This document shows, piece after piece, positions 11,501-20,208 of a DNA stretch of 64,000 bases. This DNA is from Bog-756 sp963806455 (GTDB lineage: Bacteria > Actinomycetota > Acidimicrobiia > Acidimicrobiales > RAAP-2): contig CAWDXZ010000003.1 of assembly GCA_963806455.1 (NCBI GenBank), forward strand, positions 124,001 through 188,000, in the 5' to 3' direction. Numbering within the stretch: position 1 is the first letter of the stretch; each line of letters begins with the position of its first letter. The position numbers were made by a program, and so were the translations under genes. The notes beneath the pieces were generated by a model. The model was not told the origin of the DNA. It ran no database searches and saw nothing but the letters and a program-made list of their open reading frames with translations.

Positions 11501-12778
11501 GTGGCCGCGCCCGGGTACTGGCCCGGGGCCTGGCCGTGCGAAGACGGGGGCCCGGGACGACAGCAGGTCACCGCCGCCGCCCCCGCCCTCGGGGCCGGAC
11601 CGGAGGCGGAACTGGAGGTGGTGTCGCGCCTGGCCCCGGCAGCCACGATGGTGGTCACCCGCGACCCCGGCCAGGTCTATCTGCTGCGCCACACGGCCGG
11701 GGACGATTCGGTGTGCTTCGTCGAGCGCATCGACCCGGACACCCTCCAACCCCTCGAGCGCTCGCCCGACCTGGCCGGCGGTCCCACCTGGCCGGGCAGC
11801 CTCGGCGTCCACGCCAACGGCTCGGTCTACGTCGTCTTCGGCAACCATGCCCACCGGCTCGCCCCCGACCTCGCCCCCCTGGCCACCACCGAACTGCCCC
11901 GCCACCGCCCCTACAACGGGTTCGTGATCCTGCCCGACGGGCACCTGGTGACCAAGGACTTCGCCGGCTCCCGCCCGGGGACTCCGGTGCCGGCAGCGCA
12001 GCGTCAGCCGGCCGAGCTGGTGGCGCTGGAGCCGGAGCGGCTGGACGTGGTGGACCGGTGCCGGTTGGAGGAGCCCTCCGTCGCCCGCCTCTCCGCCGAC
12101 GGGGACGCTGTCTATGTGGTCGGGGACACCAGCCTGCTGCGCGTCCGGTGGGACGGCCGTCTCCGTCCAGACCGCGGGTTCCGGGTGCCCTACCGGGTCC
12201 AGGAGGGCCAGACCTACGGGTGGGACTGTGTGATCGCCCTCGGGGCGGCCTGGTTCCTCGACGACGGGGAGGGCAGCGAGTCGTACTCAGGAACGCTGCA
12301 CGGCCACGGCGTCTCCCGCTCCCCCCTGCACCTGGTGCGGATCGACCTGGTGACCGGCGGGCGGACGATGACCGAGGTGTGCGAACGGCCCGGAGGCCTG
12401 GTGGCCAATCCCCCGGTCATCGACGTGGACCGGTCCATCGCCGTCGGCTATGACAGCGGGAACGGGGAGATGCGGGCGTTCGACATCGCCGCTGACGGCG
12501 AACTCACCCGGCGTTGGGACCGAGGCCACGAGCACGGTGGCCACATGGTCCTCTATCCGCAGACCGGCGAGCTGGTCACCGGCGACTACGACGCCATCCG
12601 TTCGGTCGATCAGGTCGTCGTCGTCGACATCTCGACCGGAGTCGAGCGGGCTCGGGCCGACACCGGCAGTCCCATCCAGGGGGTGCTCTTCCCGGCCGCC
12701 ACCGAACAGTGCCTCTATTTGTGCACCTTCACCACGGTGAGCCGCGTCTCGGTCGGCCGGCCGACGGACGAGCCCTGA
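11501..12778 (+). CDS. hypothetical propeller-like protein
   Basis: A 425-residue protein with repeating short beta motifs, for example VYVVFGNHAHRLAPDL, VYVVGDTSLLRVRWDG, and repeated G-D-Y/W turns (LVTGDYDAI). This suggests a seven-bladed propeller such as SMP-30 or YVTN types. No signal peptide is evident; the N-terminus is Gly/Pro-rich (GYWPGAWPCEDGGPGR). The GTG start at 11501 lies 44 bp after the TetR stop. No catalytic motif is recognised and no function is assigned. Confidence 0.6.
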   Translation: MAAPGYWPGAWPCEDGGPGRQQVTAAAPALGAGPEAELEVVSRLAPAATMVVTRDPGQVYLLRHTAGDDSVCFVERIDPDTLQPLERSPDLAGGPTWPGSLGVHANGSVYVVFGNHAHRLAPDLAPLATTELPRHRPYNGFVILPDGHLVTKDFAGSRPGTPVPAAQRQPAELVALEPERLDVVDRCRLEEPSVARLSADGDAVYVVGDTSLLRVRWDGRLRPDRGFRVPYRVQEGQTYGWDCVIALGAAWFLDDGEGSESYSGTLHGHGVSRSPLHLVRIDLVTGGRTMTEVCERPGGLVANPPVIDVDRSIAVGYDSGNGEMRAFDIAADGELTRRWDRGHEHGGHMVLYPQTGELVTGDYDAIRSVDQVVVVDISTGVERARADTGSPIQGVLFPAATEQCLYLCTFTTVSRVSVGRPTDEP

Positions 12779-12805
12779 CCCGACAGTCCGTCCGATCCGG
12801 CCCGG

Positions 12806-14911
12806 TCAGACGCGCGCCGCACCGGCGTCGGCCAGCAGCTTGTCGTCGTCGGCCATCAGGGCACGGGCCAGGTGGCGCACCATGTCGACGACTTCGGGAT
12901 GGGCCTCGGGGTCCCATCCCTCGAGCAGTTCGGTCATCGAGGCCCGTCGTGCCACGGTGAGTCGCTCGACGGCGTCGTGCCCTGACGGAGTAAGCACCAG
13001 GCCGCGGCCGTCCGCGCCACCGGATCCGTCGCTCCGATCGGACCGGTCGGGCCCACCCGATCCGTCGGGTCCACCCGATCCGTCGGGTCCACCGTCCTGG
13101 CGGAGGAACCCGGCCGACACCAGGGAGTCGATGGACTCCTGGAGGTGTCGGGGATCGACCTTGAGTCGCGCCCCGACCTGGTCGAGTGTGCACCCCGGTC
13201 GGTCGGCCAACCGGTAGAGCATCCACACCCCTCGTGGCGCCAGGTCGAGCTCGGCCCGTGAAGCCAGCGTCTCGTACAGCTCGCGCCGGTTCTCCCGACT
13301 GGCGGCCCGCTCGAGGATGCGGCGCACCTCGCCGAGGGACGTGCGCGGTTCGGGTATCCCGAGGTGTTCGGCCGGCTCGGAGGTTCGGATGGACTTGCGC
13401 AGCTCGATCTCGGGCAACGTCCAGCTGAGGACGAAGGCCACCAGTCCGATGGGGACGCCGATGAGAAACATCGTCTGAATGGTGTGGGCGATGCCGTCGA
13501 TGACCGCGGCCTGTACCGCGGCGGGAAGATGGTGGATGGCCCCCGGGTTGTCGGCGTTGAGGCTGAAGCCGGGCGGGGCCTTGGACAGGTGGAGGGCGGC
13601 CAGGACGTTGGAGACCACCAGATTGGCGTAGATGGCGCCGAACACCGCCGCGCCGAACGAGCCGCCGATCATCCGGAAGAAGGTCGTCCCCGAGGTGGCC
13701 GTGCCCAGCTCCTCGTAGGGCACGGCGTTCTGGACCGCCACCACCAGCACCTGCATGACGAAGCCCAACCCGAGACCGAACACGGCCATGAATGCGGCCG
13801 TGGTCCAGGCTCCGGTGGCCACGCCGATCATGGACATGAGGTAGAGCCCGACGGTCATCAAGGCGGTGCCCACCACCGGGAAGATCTTGTAGCGCCCGGT
13901 GCGGCTGACCAACTGCCCGGAGCCGATGGAGGCGACGAGGAGCCCTCCCATCATCGGGAAGAGACGGACCCCCGACTGGATGGCACTCACCCCCTTTACG
14001 TCCTGGAGGAACAGGGGAAGGAAGGTGAGGGCCCCGAACATGGCAAACCCGACGACGAACCCGATGGCGCTGGCGGCGGCGAACACCGAGTTGGTGAAGA
14101 GGTTGAGCGGGATCACCGGCTCGACCGCCCGGCGTTCGGCGAACAGGAAGGCCACCCCGAAGACGACCCCGCCCACGGCCAGGCCGACCATGAACGGCGA
14201 CCCCCACGGGTAGGAGGTGCCCCCGAGGCTGGTGAACAGCACCAGGGCGGTGGCCGACAGGGCCAGGAGCACCGTGCCGAGGTAGTCGATGACCCGGTGC
14301 ACCCGGCTCAGCCCTCCGGGGAGGGCCACCACCGTCACGGCCAGAGCTACCGCCCCGATGGGGAGGTTGATATAGAAGATCCACCGCCAGCTGAGGTACT
14401 CGACCAGCACACCGCCGATGAGGGGGCCGATGACGGTCGTCACACCGAACATGGCCATGAACAGCCCCATGTAACGGCCGCGTTCGCGCGGCGACACGAC
14501 GTCTCCCACGATGGTCTGCGCGCCCACCATCAATCCCCCGCCGCCGAGCCCCTGCAGCGCACGGAAGACGATGAGCTCGAGCATGGTGTGGCTCAGGCCG
14601 GACAGCACCGAGCCGACCAGGAAGATGACGATGGCCACCTGGAAGAAGAACTTGCGCCCGTACTGGTCACCGAGCTTGCCCCACAACGGTGTGGAGACGG
14701 TGGAGGACAGCAGGTAAGCGGTGACGACCCAGGTCAGGTGGGATGCACCGTGCAGGTCCCCGACGATGGTGGGCAGCGCCGTCGACACCACGGTCTGGTC
14801 AAGCGCGGCGAGGAACATGCCGAGCATGAGAGCGCCGATGACCACCAGCACCCGTCGGTGGGAGAGCGAGCTGGTCGGTTCGGGCTCAACCAGTACGGTC
14901 GTCTCGCTCAC
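12806..14911 (-). CDS. DHA2 (EmrB/QacA-type) exporter fused to a C-terminal winged-helix domain
   Basis: A 701-residue protein. Residues 1 to about 520 form a 14-TM DHA2 drug:H+ antiporter: motif D1-like LDQTVVSTALPTIVGDL in TM1, motif A GKLGDQYGRKFFF, motif C-like VTTVIGPLIGGVL. The remaining about 180 residues are soluble. They look like a MarR-type winged helix (LAPRGVWMLYRLADRPGCTLDQVGARL, then HLQESIDSLVSAGFLRQDG) followed by a Gly-Asp-Ser wing and a C-terminal helix. The wing is encoded by two perfect 18-bp repeats. The GTG start at 14911 has GGGAGGTGAACC upstream. Drug efflux is the likely role; the soluble domain may sense substrate or bind DNA, which is inference. Confidence 0.88.
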   Translation of the reverse strand: MSETTVLVEPEPTSSLSHRRVLVVIGALMLGMFLAALDQTVVSTALPTIVGDLHGASHLTWVVTAYLLSSTVSTPLWGKLGDQYGRKFFFQVAIVIFLVGSVLSGLSHTMLELIVFRALQGLGGGGLMVGAQTIVGDVVSPRERGRYMGLFMAMFGVTTVIGPLIGGVLVEYLSWRWIFYINLPIGAVALAVTVVALPGGLSRVHRVIDYLGTVLLALSATALVLFTSLGGTSYPWGSPFMVGLAVGGVVFGVAFLFAERRAVEPVIPLNLFTNSVFAAASAIGFVVGFAMFGALTFLPLFLQDVKGVSAIQSGVRLFPMMGGLLVASIGSGQLVSRTGRYKIFPVVGTALMTVGLYLMSMIGVATGAWTTAAFMAVFGLGLGFVMQVLVVAVQNAVPYEELGTATSGTTFFRMIGGSFGAAVFGAIYANLVVSNVLAALHLSKAPPGFSLNADNPGAIHHLPAAVQAAVIDGIAHTIQTMFLIGVPIGLVAFVLSWTLPEIELRKSIRTSEPAEHLGIPEPRTSLGEVRRILERAASRENRRELYETLASRAELDLAPRGVWMLYRLADRPGCTLDQVGARLKVDPRHLQESIDSLVSAGFLRQDGGPDGSGGPDGSGGPDRSDRSDGSGGADGRGLVLTPSGHDAVERLTVARRASMTELLEGWDPEAHPEVVDMVRHLARALMADDDKLLADAGAARV
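13053..13088. repeat. two 18-bp tandem repeats in the winged-helix wing
   Basis: The unit CCACCCGATCCGTCGGGT occurs twice head to tail, with degenerate copies on either side. On the coding (minus) strand it encodes GGPDGS-type hexapeptides inserted in the wing of the exporter's C-terminal domain. The length is a multiple of three, so copy number can vary without breaking the frame. Confidence 0.85.
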
Positions 14912-15015
14912 GGTTCACCTCCCATTCGCACGCTCGGGCCGCCCCATTGTATGGAGGCCCGGCCAGGACCGACCCTGTACGGCCGGCCGGAACGGACCGA
15001 CCCGGTCGCCCGCCC

Positions 15016-15480
15016 CTACCGGGAGGATCCCTCGACCCGGCGCCGGAAGCCGGACACGGTTACCTCGACGACCCGGTCGTGCCCCCATTGCAACAAGGGG
15101 CGGCCGACCCGGGCGGCCAGGCGCATGGCCGGCTGCCGCATCTCGACCGACCAGGTCACCTCGACCCGGGTGCCGGCCGCCTCGGGGTGCAACCGGAGGG
15201 CGGCCGGGCCGGCCAGATCGCCGTCGACTCTGGCGTCGATGGCACGCGGCCGGTCGCACCGGATCAGCTCGACCTGCAGGCGCATCCGATAGGGAAGGGG
15301 CGGGGTCACCACCCCGTGGAGAACGGTTCCGGGATTCAACCCACCTCCCTCGAGGCGGAATTGGGTCAGCCAGGGCCACCAGGTCTCGAACCGGTCGACC
15401 TCTTCCATGCGGGACCAGAGCTCGTCGGGGAGCAGCTCGAACCGAAATCCGCCGCGGTAGTCGATCACGGACGCGGCCAC
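15016..15480 (-). CDS. SRPBCC (polyketide cyclase/START-like) protein
   Basis: A 154-residue protein with the SRPBCC layout: FRFELLPDELWSRMEEVDRFETWWPWL (strand-helix opening), central strands, then AAGTRVEVTWSVEMRQPAMRL and a C-terminal amphipathic helix. Such proteins bind hydrophobic ligands in a deep cavity. It lies about 100 bp upstream of, and on the same strand as, the DHA2 exporter gene, so could be its co-transcribed partner. Ligand unknown. Confidence 0.75.
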   Translation of the reverse strand: MAASVIDYRGGFRFELLPDELWSRMEEVDRFETWWPWLTQFRLEGGGLNPGTVLHGVVTPPLPYRMRLQVELIRCDRPRAIDARVDGDLAGPAALRLHPEAAGTRVEVTWSVEMRQPAMRLAARVGRPLLQWGHDRVVEVTVSGFRRRVEGSSR

Positions 15481-15624
15481 CGGCCAAGGCTAGGGCCCGC
15501 CGGCAACGCCGTCCCACCGTCCACGCCCGACGGGCCGGTCCCCAGGCCCGCGCCCCGGGCCGGAGTACGGTCGGCTGGGTGTCCGCTTGTCTCCGACCTT
15601 CGGGCCGCAGGGAACGGTGACCGG

Positions 15625-16146
15625 GTGTCCACGTCGACCGGCGCCGGTCTGGCGGCCGCGCTGCGACAGGGCACCGGGACCGTGACCGAATTCCTGGAGC
15701 AGGTGGCCGGGGAGCCCATCGACGCCGAAGTGCGCGCCCAACGGGCCGGCCCGGCCCGGTGGGACAACCCACTCGGCCTGGGCGCCGGAGCCGAGCTGCT
15801 CCACCGGTCGGTGCTGCTGGTCGGTCGGGCCACCGGACGGGGCTATGCCTACGCCGAGTCGGTGATCGCCGCGGCCCGGATCCCCGTCTCGGTGCGCTGG
15901 TGCCTCGAATACAGCCGCGAACCGATCGGACGGGTACTACGGGACCACGGTGTGCCGGTCCGCCGCCAGCCGCTGCCCGGGCCGGTGGCGGCCGAGGACG
16001 CCGATGAGGCCATCGCCATCCTCCTGGCGCAGGCGCCGTTGGTCCGGCGCTACCGGATCATCATCGGCCCGCACCCGGCCTTCGCCGTGAACGAGTGGTT
16101 CCTCCAGGCCGTGGCCGAGGTGTGGGGCGGTCACCCCACAGGCTGA
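15625..16146 (+). CDS. chorismate pyruvate-lyase-like (UbiC/DUF98 fold) protein
   Basis: A 173-residue protein. GAELLHRSVLLVGRATGRGYAYAES followed by RIPVSVRWCLEYSREPIGRVL matches the DUF98/chorismate-lyase fold, where a buried Arg and Glu bind the product. Known members make 4- or 3-hydroxybenzoate from chorismate or serve as related lyases and antibiotic-pathway enzymes. The GTG start at 15625 is chosen because the long open frame upstream is antisense to the SRPBCC gene. A 19-bp tandem repeat spans its stop codon. Substrate uncertain. Confidence 0.65.
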   Translation: MSTSTGAGLAAALRQGTGTVTEFLEQVAGEPIDAEVRAQRAGPARWDNPLGLGAGAELLHRSVLLVGRATGRGYAYAESVIAAARIPVSVRWCLEYSREPIGRVLRDHGVPVRRQPLPGPVAAEDADEAIAILLAQAPLVRRYRIIIGPHPAFAVNEWFLQAVAEVWGGHPTG

Positions 16147-16190
16147 GCCGGCCCCCACAGGCTGAGCCGGCCCGCACGATGAGCCGACCG
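16134..16190. repeat. 19-bp tandem repeat across a gene end
   Basis: CCCCACAGGCTGAGCCGG occurs at 16134-16151 and 16153-16170 (period 19), with a decayed third copy (CGCACGATGAGCCG) after it. The first copy includes the stop codon of the chorismate-lyase-like gene. It lies 60-120 bp before the KimA-type transporter gene. Confidence 0.8.
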
Positions 16191-16251
16191 GCAAGCTGAG
16201 TCGAGCAGTCCCGTCCCGGGGACTTCGTCCGCGTTCCCGTACCATTCGGAT

Positions 16252-18183
16252 GTGCCGGATCGGATTCGACCTCGGGACGCCGCCCGGTCGGTGTGGGGTG
16301 TGCTCATCGGGAGGCCGCTTCGGGCCAGTGAGGCGTCGAAGGAGCAGATCACCCCGGTCGAGGGGCTCTCGGCGCTGTCGCTCGACGCGCTCACCTCGGT
16401 CGCCTACGGCCCCGAGGCCATCGTCGTGGTGCTGGCCGTCGGTGGCGTCGGCGCCCTGCACCTCATCCTCCCCATCACCCTCGCCATCGTGGGTCTGCTC
16501 GCCATCCTGGTGTTCTCCTACCGGCAGGTCATCGACGCCTACCCCGGGGGAGGTGGCGCCTATGCCGTGTCCCGGGCCAACCTCGGCCCGGGAGCCAGCC
16601 TGGTGGCCGGCGGCGCCCTGGTGGTCGACTACACCCTCACCGTGGCCGTGTCCATCGCCGCCGGCGTTGGCTCGCTGACCGCCGCCTTCCCCAGCCTGTC
16701 CTCGGCCACCGTGCCTCTCTGCCTCGGCATATTGGCCGTGATCACCGTGCTCAACCTCCGAGGCCTCGGTGACTCGGCCCGCGCCTTCCTCCTGCCGACC
16801 ATGGTGTTCATCGTCGGACTACTGGCCATCATCGCCATCGGCCTGGTCCACCCCCTGGCCCTCGGCGCTCCCCAGCCGGGGCGCTCGCTCGTCCCGGCCC
16901 ACGCCCTCCAGGCCGTCGGGGTCCTGCTGGTGCTCAAGGCCTTCTCGGCCGGTTGCAGCGCCCTGACCGGCGTGGAGGCCATCGCCAACGGCGTCCCGCT
17001 CTTCAAGGAGCCACGGGCGATCCGGGCCAAGCGGACCGAGCTCATGCTCGGCGTCATCCTCGGCGCCATGCTGCTCGGGCTGGCCGTGCTGGCCCGGCGC
17101 TGGCAGGTGGGCCCCCGTTCGGGCCAGACCGTGCTGAGCCAGATCATGGCGACGGCCATCGGCCGGAACGGCGCCTTCTACGTCATGTCGATCACCATCA
17201 CCCTCGTCCTGGCCCTGGCGGCCAATACGTCGTTCGGCGGGCTGCCCATCCTGGCCAGTCTGCTGGCACGCGACAACCACCTGCCCCATCTGTTCGCCCT
17301 GCGGGGGGACCGCCAGGTGTTCACCAACGGCATCTGGGTGCTGGCCGGGATGTCGGCCGTGCTGCTGGTCATCGTGGACGGGAACACCAATGCCCTGATC
17401 CCGCTCTTCGCCATCGGCGTGTTCACCGGCTTCACGCTGTCCCAGAGCGGGCTGGTCGTCCACTGGTGGCGCACCCGCCCGGCCCGGTGGTACTACCGGG
17501 CTTCGATCAACGGCGTCGGCGCCCTGGTCACCGCGGTGGCCACCCTGGTCTTCCTCTTCACCAAGTTCACCAACGGCGCCTGGGCCGTGGTCGTGGCCGT
17601 ACCGCTGTTCGTCCTCTTGTTCGTCCGGGTGAACCGGTACTACGAACGGGCCGGCACGAGCCTGGGCATCGGTACGGTCCCGGACCAGCCGCAGGGGCGG
17701 GCGACCATCGTCATCGTCCCGGTGGCCAGCGTGTCCCGGCTCACCGCCCTCGCCCTGTCCGAAGCGCTCTCCATCGGGGACGAGGTCGTCGCCGTCTCCG
17801 TGGTGGTCGACGCCGGCGACCTGAGCCGCCACGATGCCGAGGCCCTCCGACGGGCCTGGGACCGGTGGGATCCGGGGGTCCCCCTCCGGATCCTCAGCAC
17901 CGAGTTCGCCTCGATCGTCGACCCCATCGTGGCCTTCATCGACGAGGCCCGCCGGCACGGGGACCGCCAGGTCGTGGTCCTCATCCCGCGAGTCGTCCCG
18001 ACCAGGTTCCGCTACACCATCCTGCACAACCAGATCGACCGGGTCCTCACCCACGCCCTGCGCACCCGGACCGACGTGGTGGTGGCCCGGGTCGCCATGC
18101 CGCTGGAGCAACGCGCTCCTCGGGACACCTCCCATCAGGTCCGGGGGGCCGCCGGCACACCGGTCCGACCGGAGGGCACCTGA
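16252..18183 (+). CDS. KimA-type potassium/APC-superfamily transporter
   Basis: A 643-residue membrane protein closely resembling Bacillus KimA (YdaO), a K+:H+ symporter of the APC fold. Matching segments are LIGRPLRASEASKEQI, LSLDALTSVAYGPEAI, FSYRQVIDAYPGGGGAY and GGALVVDYTLTVAVSIAAG. About twelve TM helices run to residue 475. A cytoplasmic domain of about 160 residues follows (ATIVIVPVASVSRLTALALSEAL and similar), as in KimA, where it mediates dimerisation and c-di-AMP control. The GTG start at 16252 precedes PDRIRPRDAARS. No ydaO-type riboswitch could be recognised in the 105 bp upstream. Potassium uptake is inferred from similarity. Confidence 0.82.
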   Translation: MPDRIRPRDAARSVWGVLIGRPLRASEASKEQITPVEGLSALSLDALTSVAYGPEAIVVVLAVGGVGALHLILPITLAIVGLLAILVFSYRQVIDAYPGGGGAYAVSRANLGPGASLVAGGALVVDYTLTVAVSIAAGVGSLTAAFPSLSSATVPLCLGILAVITVLNLRGLGDSARAFLLPTMVFIVGLLAIIAIGLVHPLALGAPQPGRSLVPAHALQAVGVLLVLKAFSAGCSALTGVEAIANGVPLFKEPRAIRAKRTELMLGVILGAMLLGLAVLARRWQVGPRSGQTVLSQIMATAIGRNGAFYVMSITITLVLALAANTSFGGLPILASLLARDNHLPHLFALRGDRQVFTNGIWVLAGMSAVLLVIVDGNTNALIPLFAIGVFTGFTLSQSGLVVHWWRTRPARWYYRASINGVGALVTAVATLVFLFTKFTNGAWAVVVAVPLFVLLFVRVNRYYERAGTSLGIGTVPDQPQGRATIVIVPVASVSRLTALALSEALSIGDEVVAVSVVVDAGDLSRHDAEALRRAWDRWDPGVPLRILSTEFASIVDPIVAFIDEARRHGDRQVVVLIPRVVPTRFRYTILHNQIDRVLTHALRTRTDVVVARVAMPLEQRAPRDTSHQVRGAAGTPVRPEGT

Positions 18184-18286
18184 GCCGCAGAGTCCGGGCG
18201 GCCGGCCACCCCTGCCATCTGCGGGCACCAACCCTGCGCCTCGAAACCGGACGGCCTCTGGCCGGTTTGACGGCCAAGATGGAGCA

Positions 18287-19246
18287 GTGCGAGCCGACCG
18301 GCTGGTGGCCGTCCTCCTCATGCTGCAGGCCAAGGGCCGGGTGACCGCGGCCCAAGTCGCCACCGAGCTCGAGATCTCGGAACGGACGGCCCGCCGGGAC
18401 CTCGAGGCCCTGGCCATGGCGGGGCTCCCCGTCTACTCGCTCCAGGGCCGTCACGGCGGTTGGCGACTGGCGGGCGGGGGACGGACCGACCTGAGCGGAC
18501 TGTCGGCCCCCGAAGCACGGGCGCTGTTCCTGGTGGCCGGTCCGTCGTCCTCGGCCACCCCGGAACTGCGAGCCGCCCTGCGCAAGCTGGTGCGGGCCCT
18601 TCCCGAGACGTTCCGGACCCAGGCCGAGGCAGCCCAGACTGCGGTGGTGGTCGACGCCGCCGGTTGGGACCGGTCCACACCGGAACGCCCGGCACCGCCC
18701 CATCTCGATGCCGTGCAACAGGCGGTCATCGACGGCGAGCAGCTGTCGCTCGGCTATGTCGCCCGCGACGGATCGGCCACCACTCGGGTCGTGCACCCCC
18801 TCGGGCTGGCGGCCAAAGGCTCGAGCTGGTACCTGGTGGCCGACACCGAGGCCGGCCAGCGCACCTTCCGCGTGGACCGCATGACCTCGGTCCAGCCGAC
18901 CGGGCAGCGGGCCGAGCGGCCGCCCGGGTTCGACCTGGCCCAGGCGTGGGCGGCGATCATCAACGACGTGGAGCGGATGCGCTGCCCCGTCACCGTCCAC
19001 GCCCTGGCCGATCCGGCGGTCGTGGGTCTCTGCCGGTGGGTGGTCGGCAACCGGATGAGCATCGGGCCGCCCTCCCCCGGAGGATGGATCGAGGTGGAGA
19101 TCCGGGGTCATTCCCACGCCAGTCTGATCGGGGAGCTGGCCGGCCTGGGAGCCGGCATCGAGGTCGTCGAGCCACCCGAGGTCCGTCGAGGCCTCGGCCA
19201 GATCGGACGAGAGCTCGCCTCGCTGTACCAGGCCGGGCCGGCCTGA
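18287..19246 (+). CDS. WYL-domain transcriptional regulator
   Basis: A 319-residue regulator. The N-terminal DeoR/HTH_11 winged helix is LVAVLLMLQAKGRVTAAQVA, then ISERTARRDLEAL, and a GRHGGWRL wing. The WYL domain begins near residue 140 (IDGEQLSLGYVARDG) and contains GLAAKGSSWYLVADTEAG and FRVDRMTSV, followed by a WCX-type C-terminal domain. Such proteins sense nucleic-acid or small-molecule signals. The GTG start at 18287 has GGAG four bases upstream; the longer frame overlapping the transporter gene is discarded. It is 104 bp after the KimA gene. Target unknown. Confidence 0.87.
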   Translation: MRADRLVAVLLMLQAKGRVTAAQVATELEISERTARRDLEALAMAGLPVYSLQGRHGGWRLAGGGRTDLSGLSAPEARALFLVAGPSSSATPELRAALRKLVRALPETFRTQAEAAQTAVVVDAAGWDRSTPERPAPPHLDAVQQAVIDGEQLSLGYVARDGSATTRVVHPLGLAAKGSSWYLVADTEAGQRTFRVDRMTSVQPTGQRAERPPGFDLAQAWAAIINDVERMRCPVTVHALADPAVVGLCRWVVGNRMSIGPPSPGGWIEVEIRGHSHASLIGELAGLGAGIEVVEPPEVRRGLGQIGRELASLYQAGPA

Positions 19247-19282
19247 GCCCCGTCGGGACGGCACCTCCCCGGAAGGACCGGG

Positions 19283-20068
19283 TCAGTCGATCCGGCGGTC
19301 GCCACGCAGCTGCTGCACCAGCCCGGCCAGATCCGTGTGCTCGATCCGCCCCGCCGCCCGTACCGAGGCGCGTCCGAGGCTCGACCCGAAGGGCAGGGCG
19401 TCGACCAGCCCACGGGCGACCCAGCTGCGGAGCAGCCGGAGCTCGGTCGACCGGTCCAGCGTCCGCCCGTCCACCGCCCGTCCCTTGGACATGAGGGCTG
19501 CGTTGGTCAACCGACGCACCTCGGTCCGATCCACGGTGATGGACTGGTCGTTGAGCTTGCGCACCAGGTACGAGCCCGTGTTGTACCAGTCACAGCACCC
19601 GTGCACGACGGACGCCACCTGACCCACCACCCCGTCGATGGCGAGGGCGAGTACCGGGCCACCCTCGAGTGTGGACGCAGCGGCGGCCGCCACGAGGGCG
19701 ACTTGGAGTCCGCCCACGGCCGCCGAGATGGAACGGCCCTGGCGGGCGGCCAGCATCTCGATGCCCTCCAGGTCGTAGAGGACCGCCGGATGGTCGAGCA
19801 CCTGCCCGGACATCCAGTCGAGCAGACGTGGTGGGGCGGCCCGCACCTGGGCCCGGACCCTCCCGAGGCGGCCGGGGCCCCCGGCCACCACCTGCCGTCC
19901 GATGTCGCCGAAGGCCGCCTCGAGCTCGGCGGCCGCCTCCGGCGGCAGGCCTTCGGGTCGGAGCAGGCTGCGCAGGGCCTGAGCGAAGCTGGCCCGGGCC
20001 CGGGCCAGCCGCGACGCCTTGGGCGTCGGTGGGCCGCCGTCCCGCCCGGGGGGCACGGGGTCGGTCAC
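19283..20068 (-). CDS. hypothetical protein with hydrophobic Ala-rich core
   Basis: About 261 residues from GTG 20068 (or 273 from TTG 20104). The middle contains SISAAVGGLQVALVAAAAAS and VLALAIDGVVGQVASVVHGCC, possibly two membrane-inserting helices, preceded by DHPAVLYDLEGIEMLAARQG. The C-terminus is charged and helical. I do not recognise the family. Convergent with the WYL regulator gene (36 bp gap) and divergent from the monooxygenase gene. Confidence 0.6.
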   Translation of the reverse strand: MTDPVPPGRDGGPPTPKASRLARARASFAQALRSLLRPEGLPPEAAAELEAAFGDIGRQVVAGGPGRLGRVRAQVRAAPPRLLDWMSGQVLDHPAVLYDLEGIEMLAARQGRSISAAVGGLQVALVAAAAASTLEGGPVLALAIDGVVGQVASVVHGCCDWYNTGSYLVRKLNDQSITVDRTEVRRLTNAALMSKGRAVDGRTLDRSTELRLLRSWVARGLVDALPFGSSLGRASVRAAGRIEHTDLAGLVQQLRGDRRID

Positions 20069-20208
20069 AGGGCAGAGTCTGATGACCGCCGCCCGCTTGC
20101 GCAAGGCGGGCTCGCCCGACCGTCATCCGGGGGCGCCTACCATCGCGTCGGCCGGAACGAGGTGCCCGACGGTCTGGTGCCCGTGCCGGTGACAGGAGTG
20201 GACATCAC

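Noticed and set aside
16147..16251. c-di-AMP (ydaO) riboswitch upstream of the KimA-type gene
   Set aside because: The gap is only 105 bp, partly repeats, and I could not see the conserved riboswitch core.
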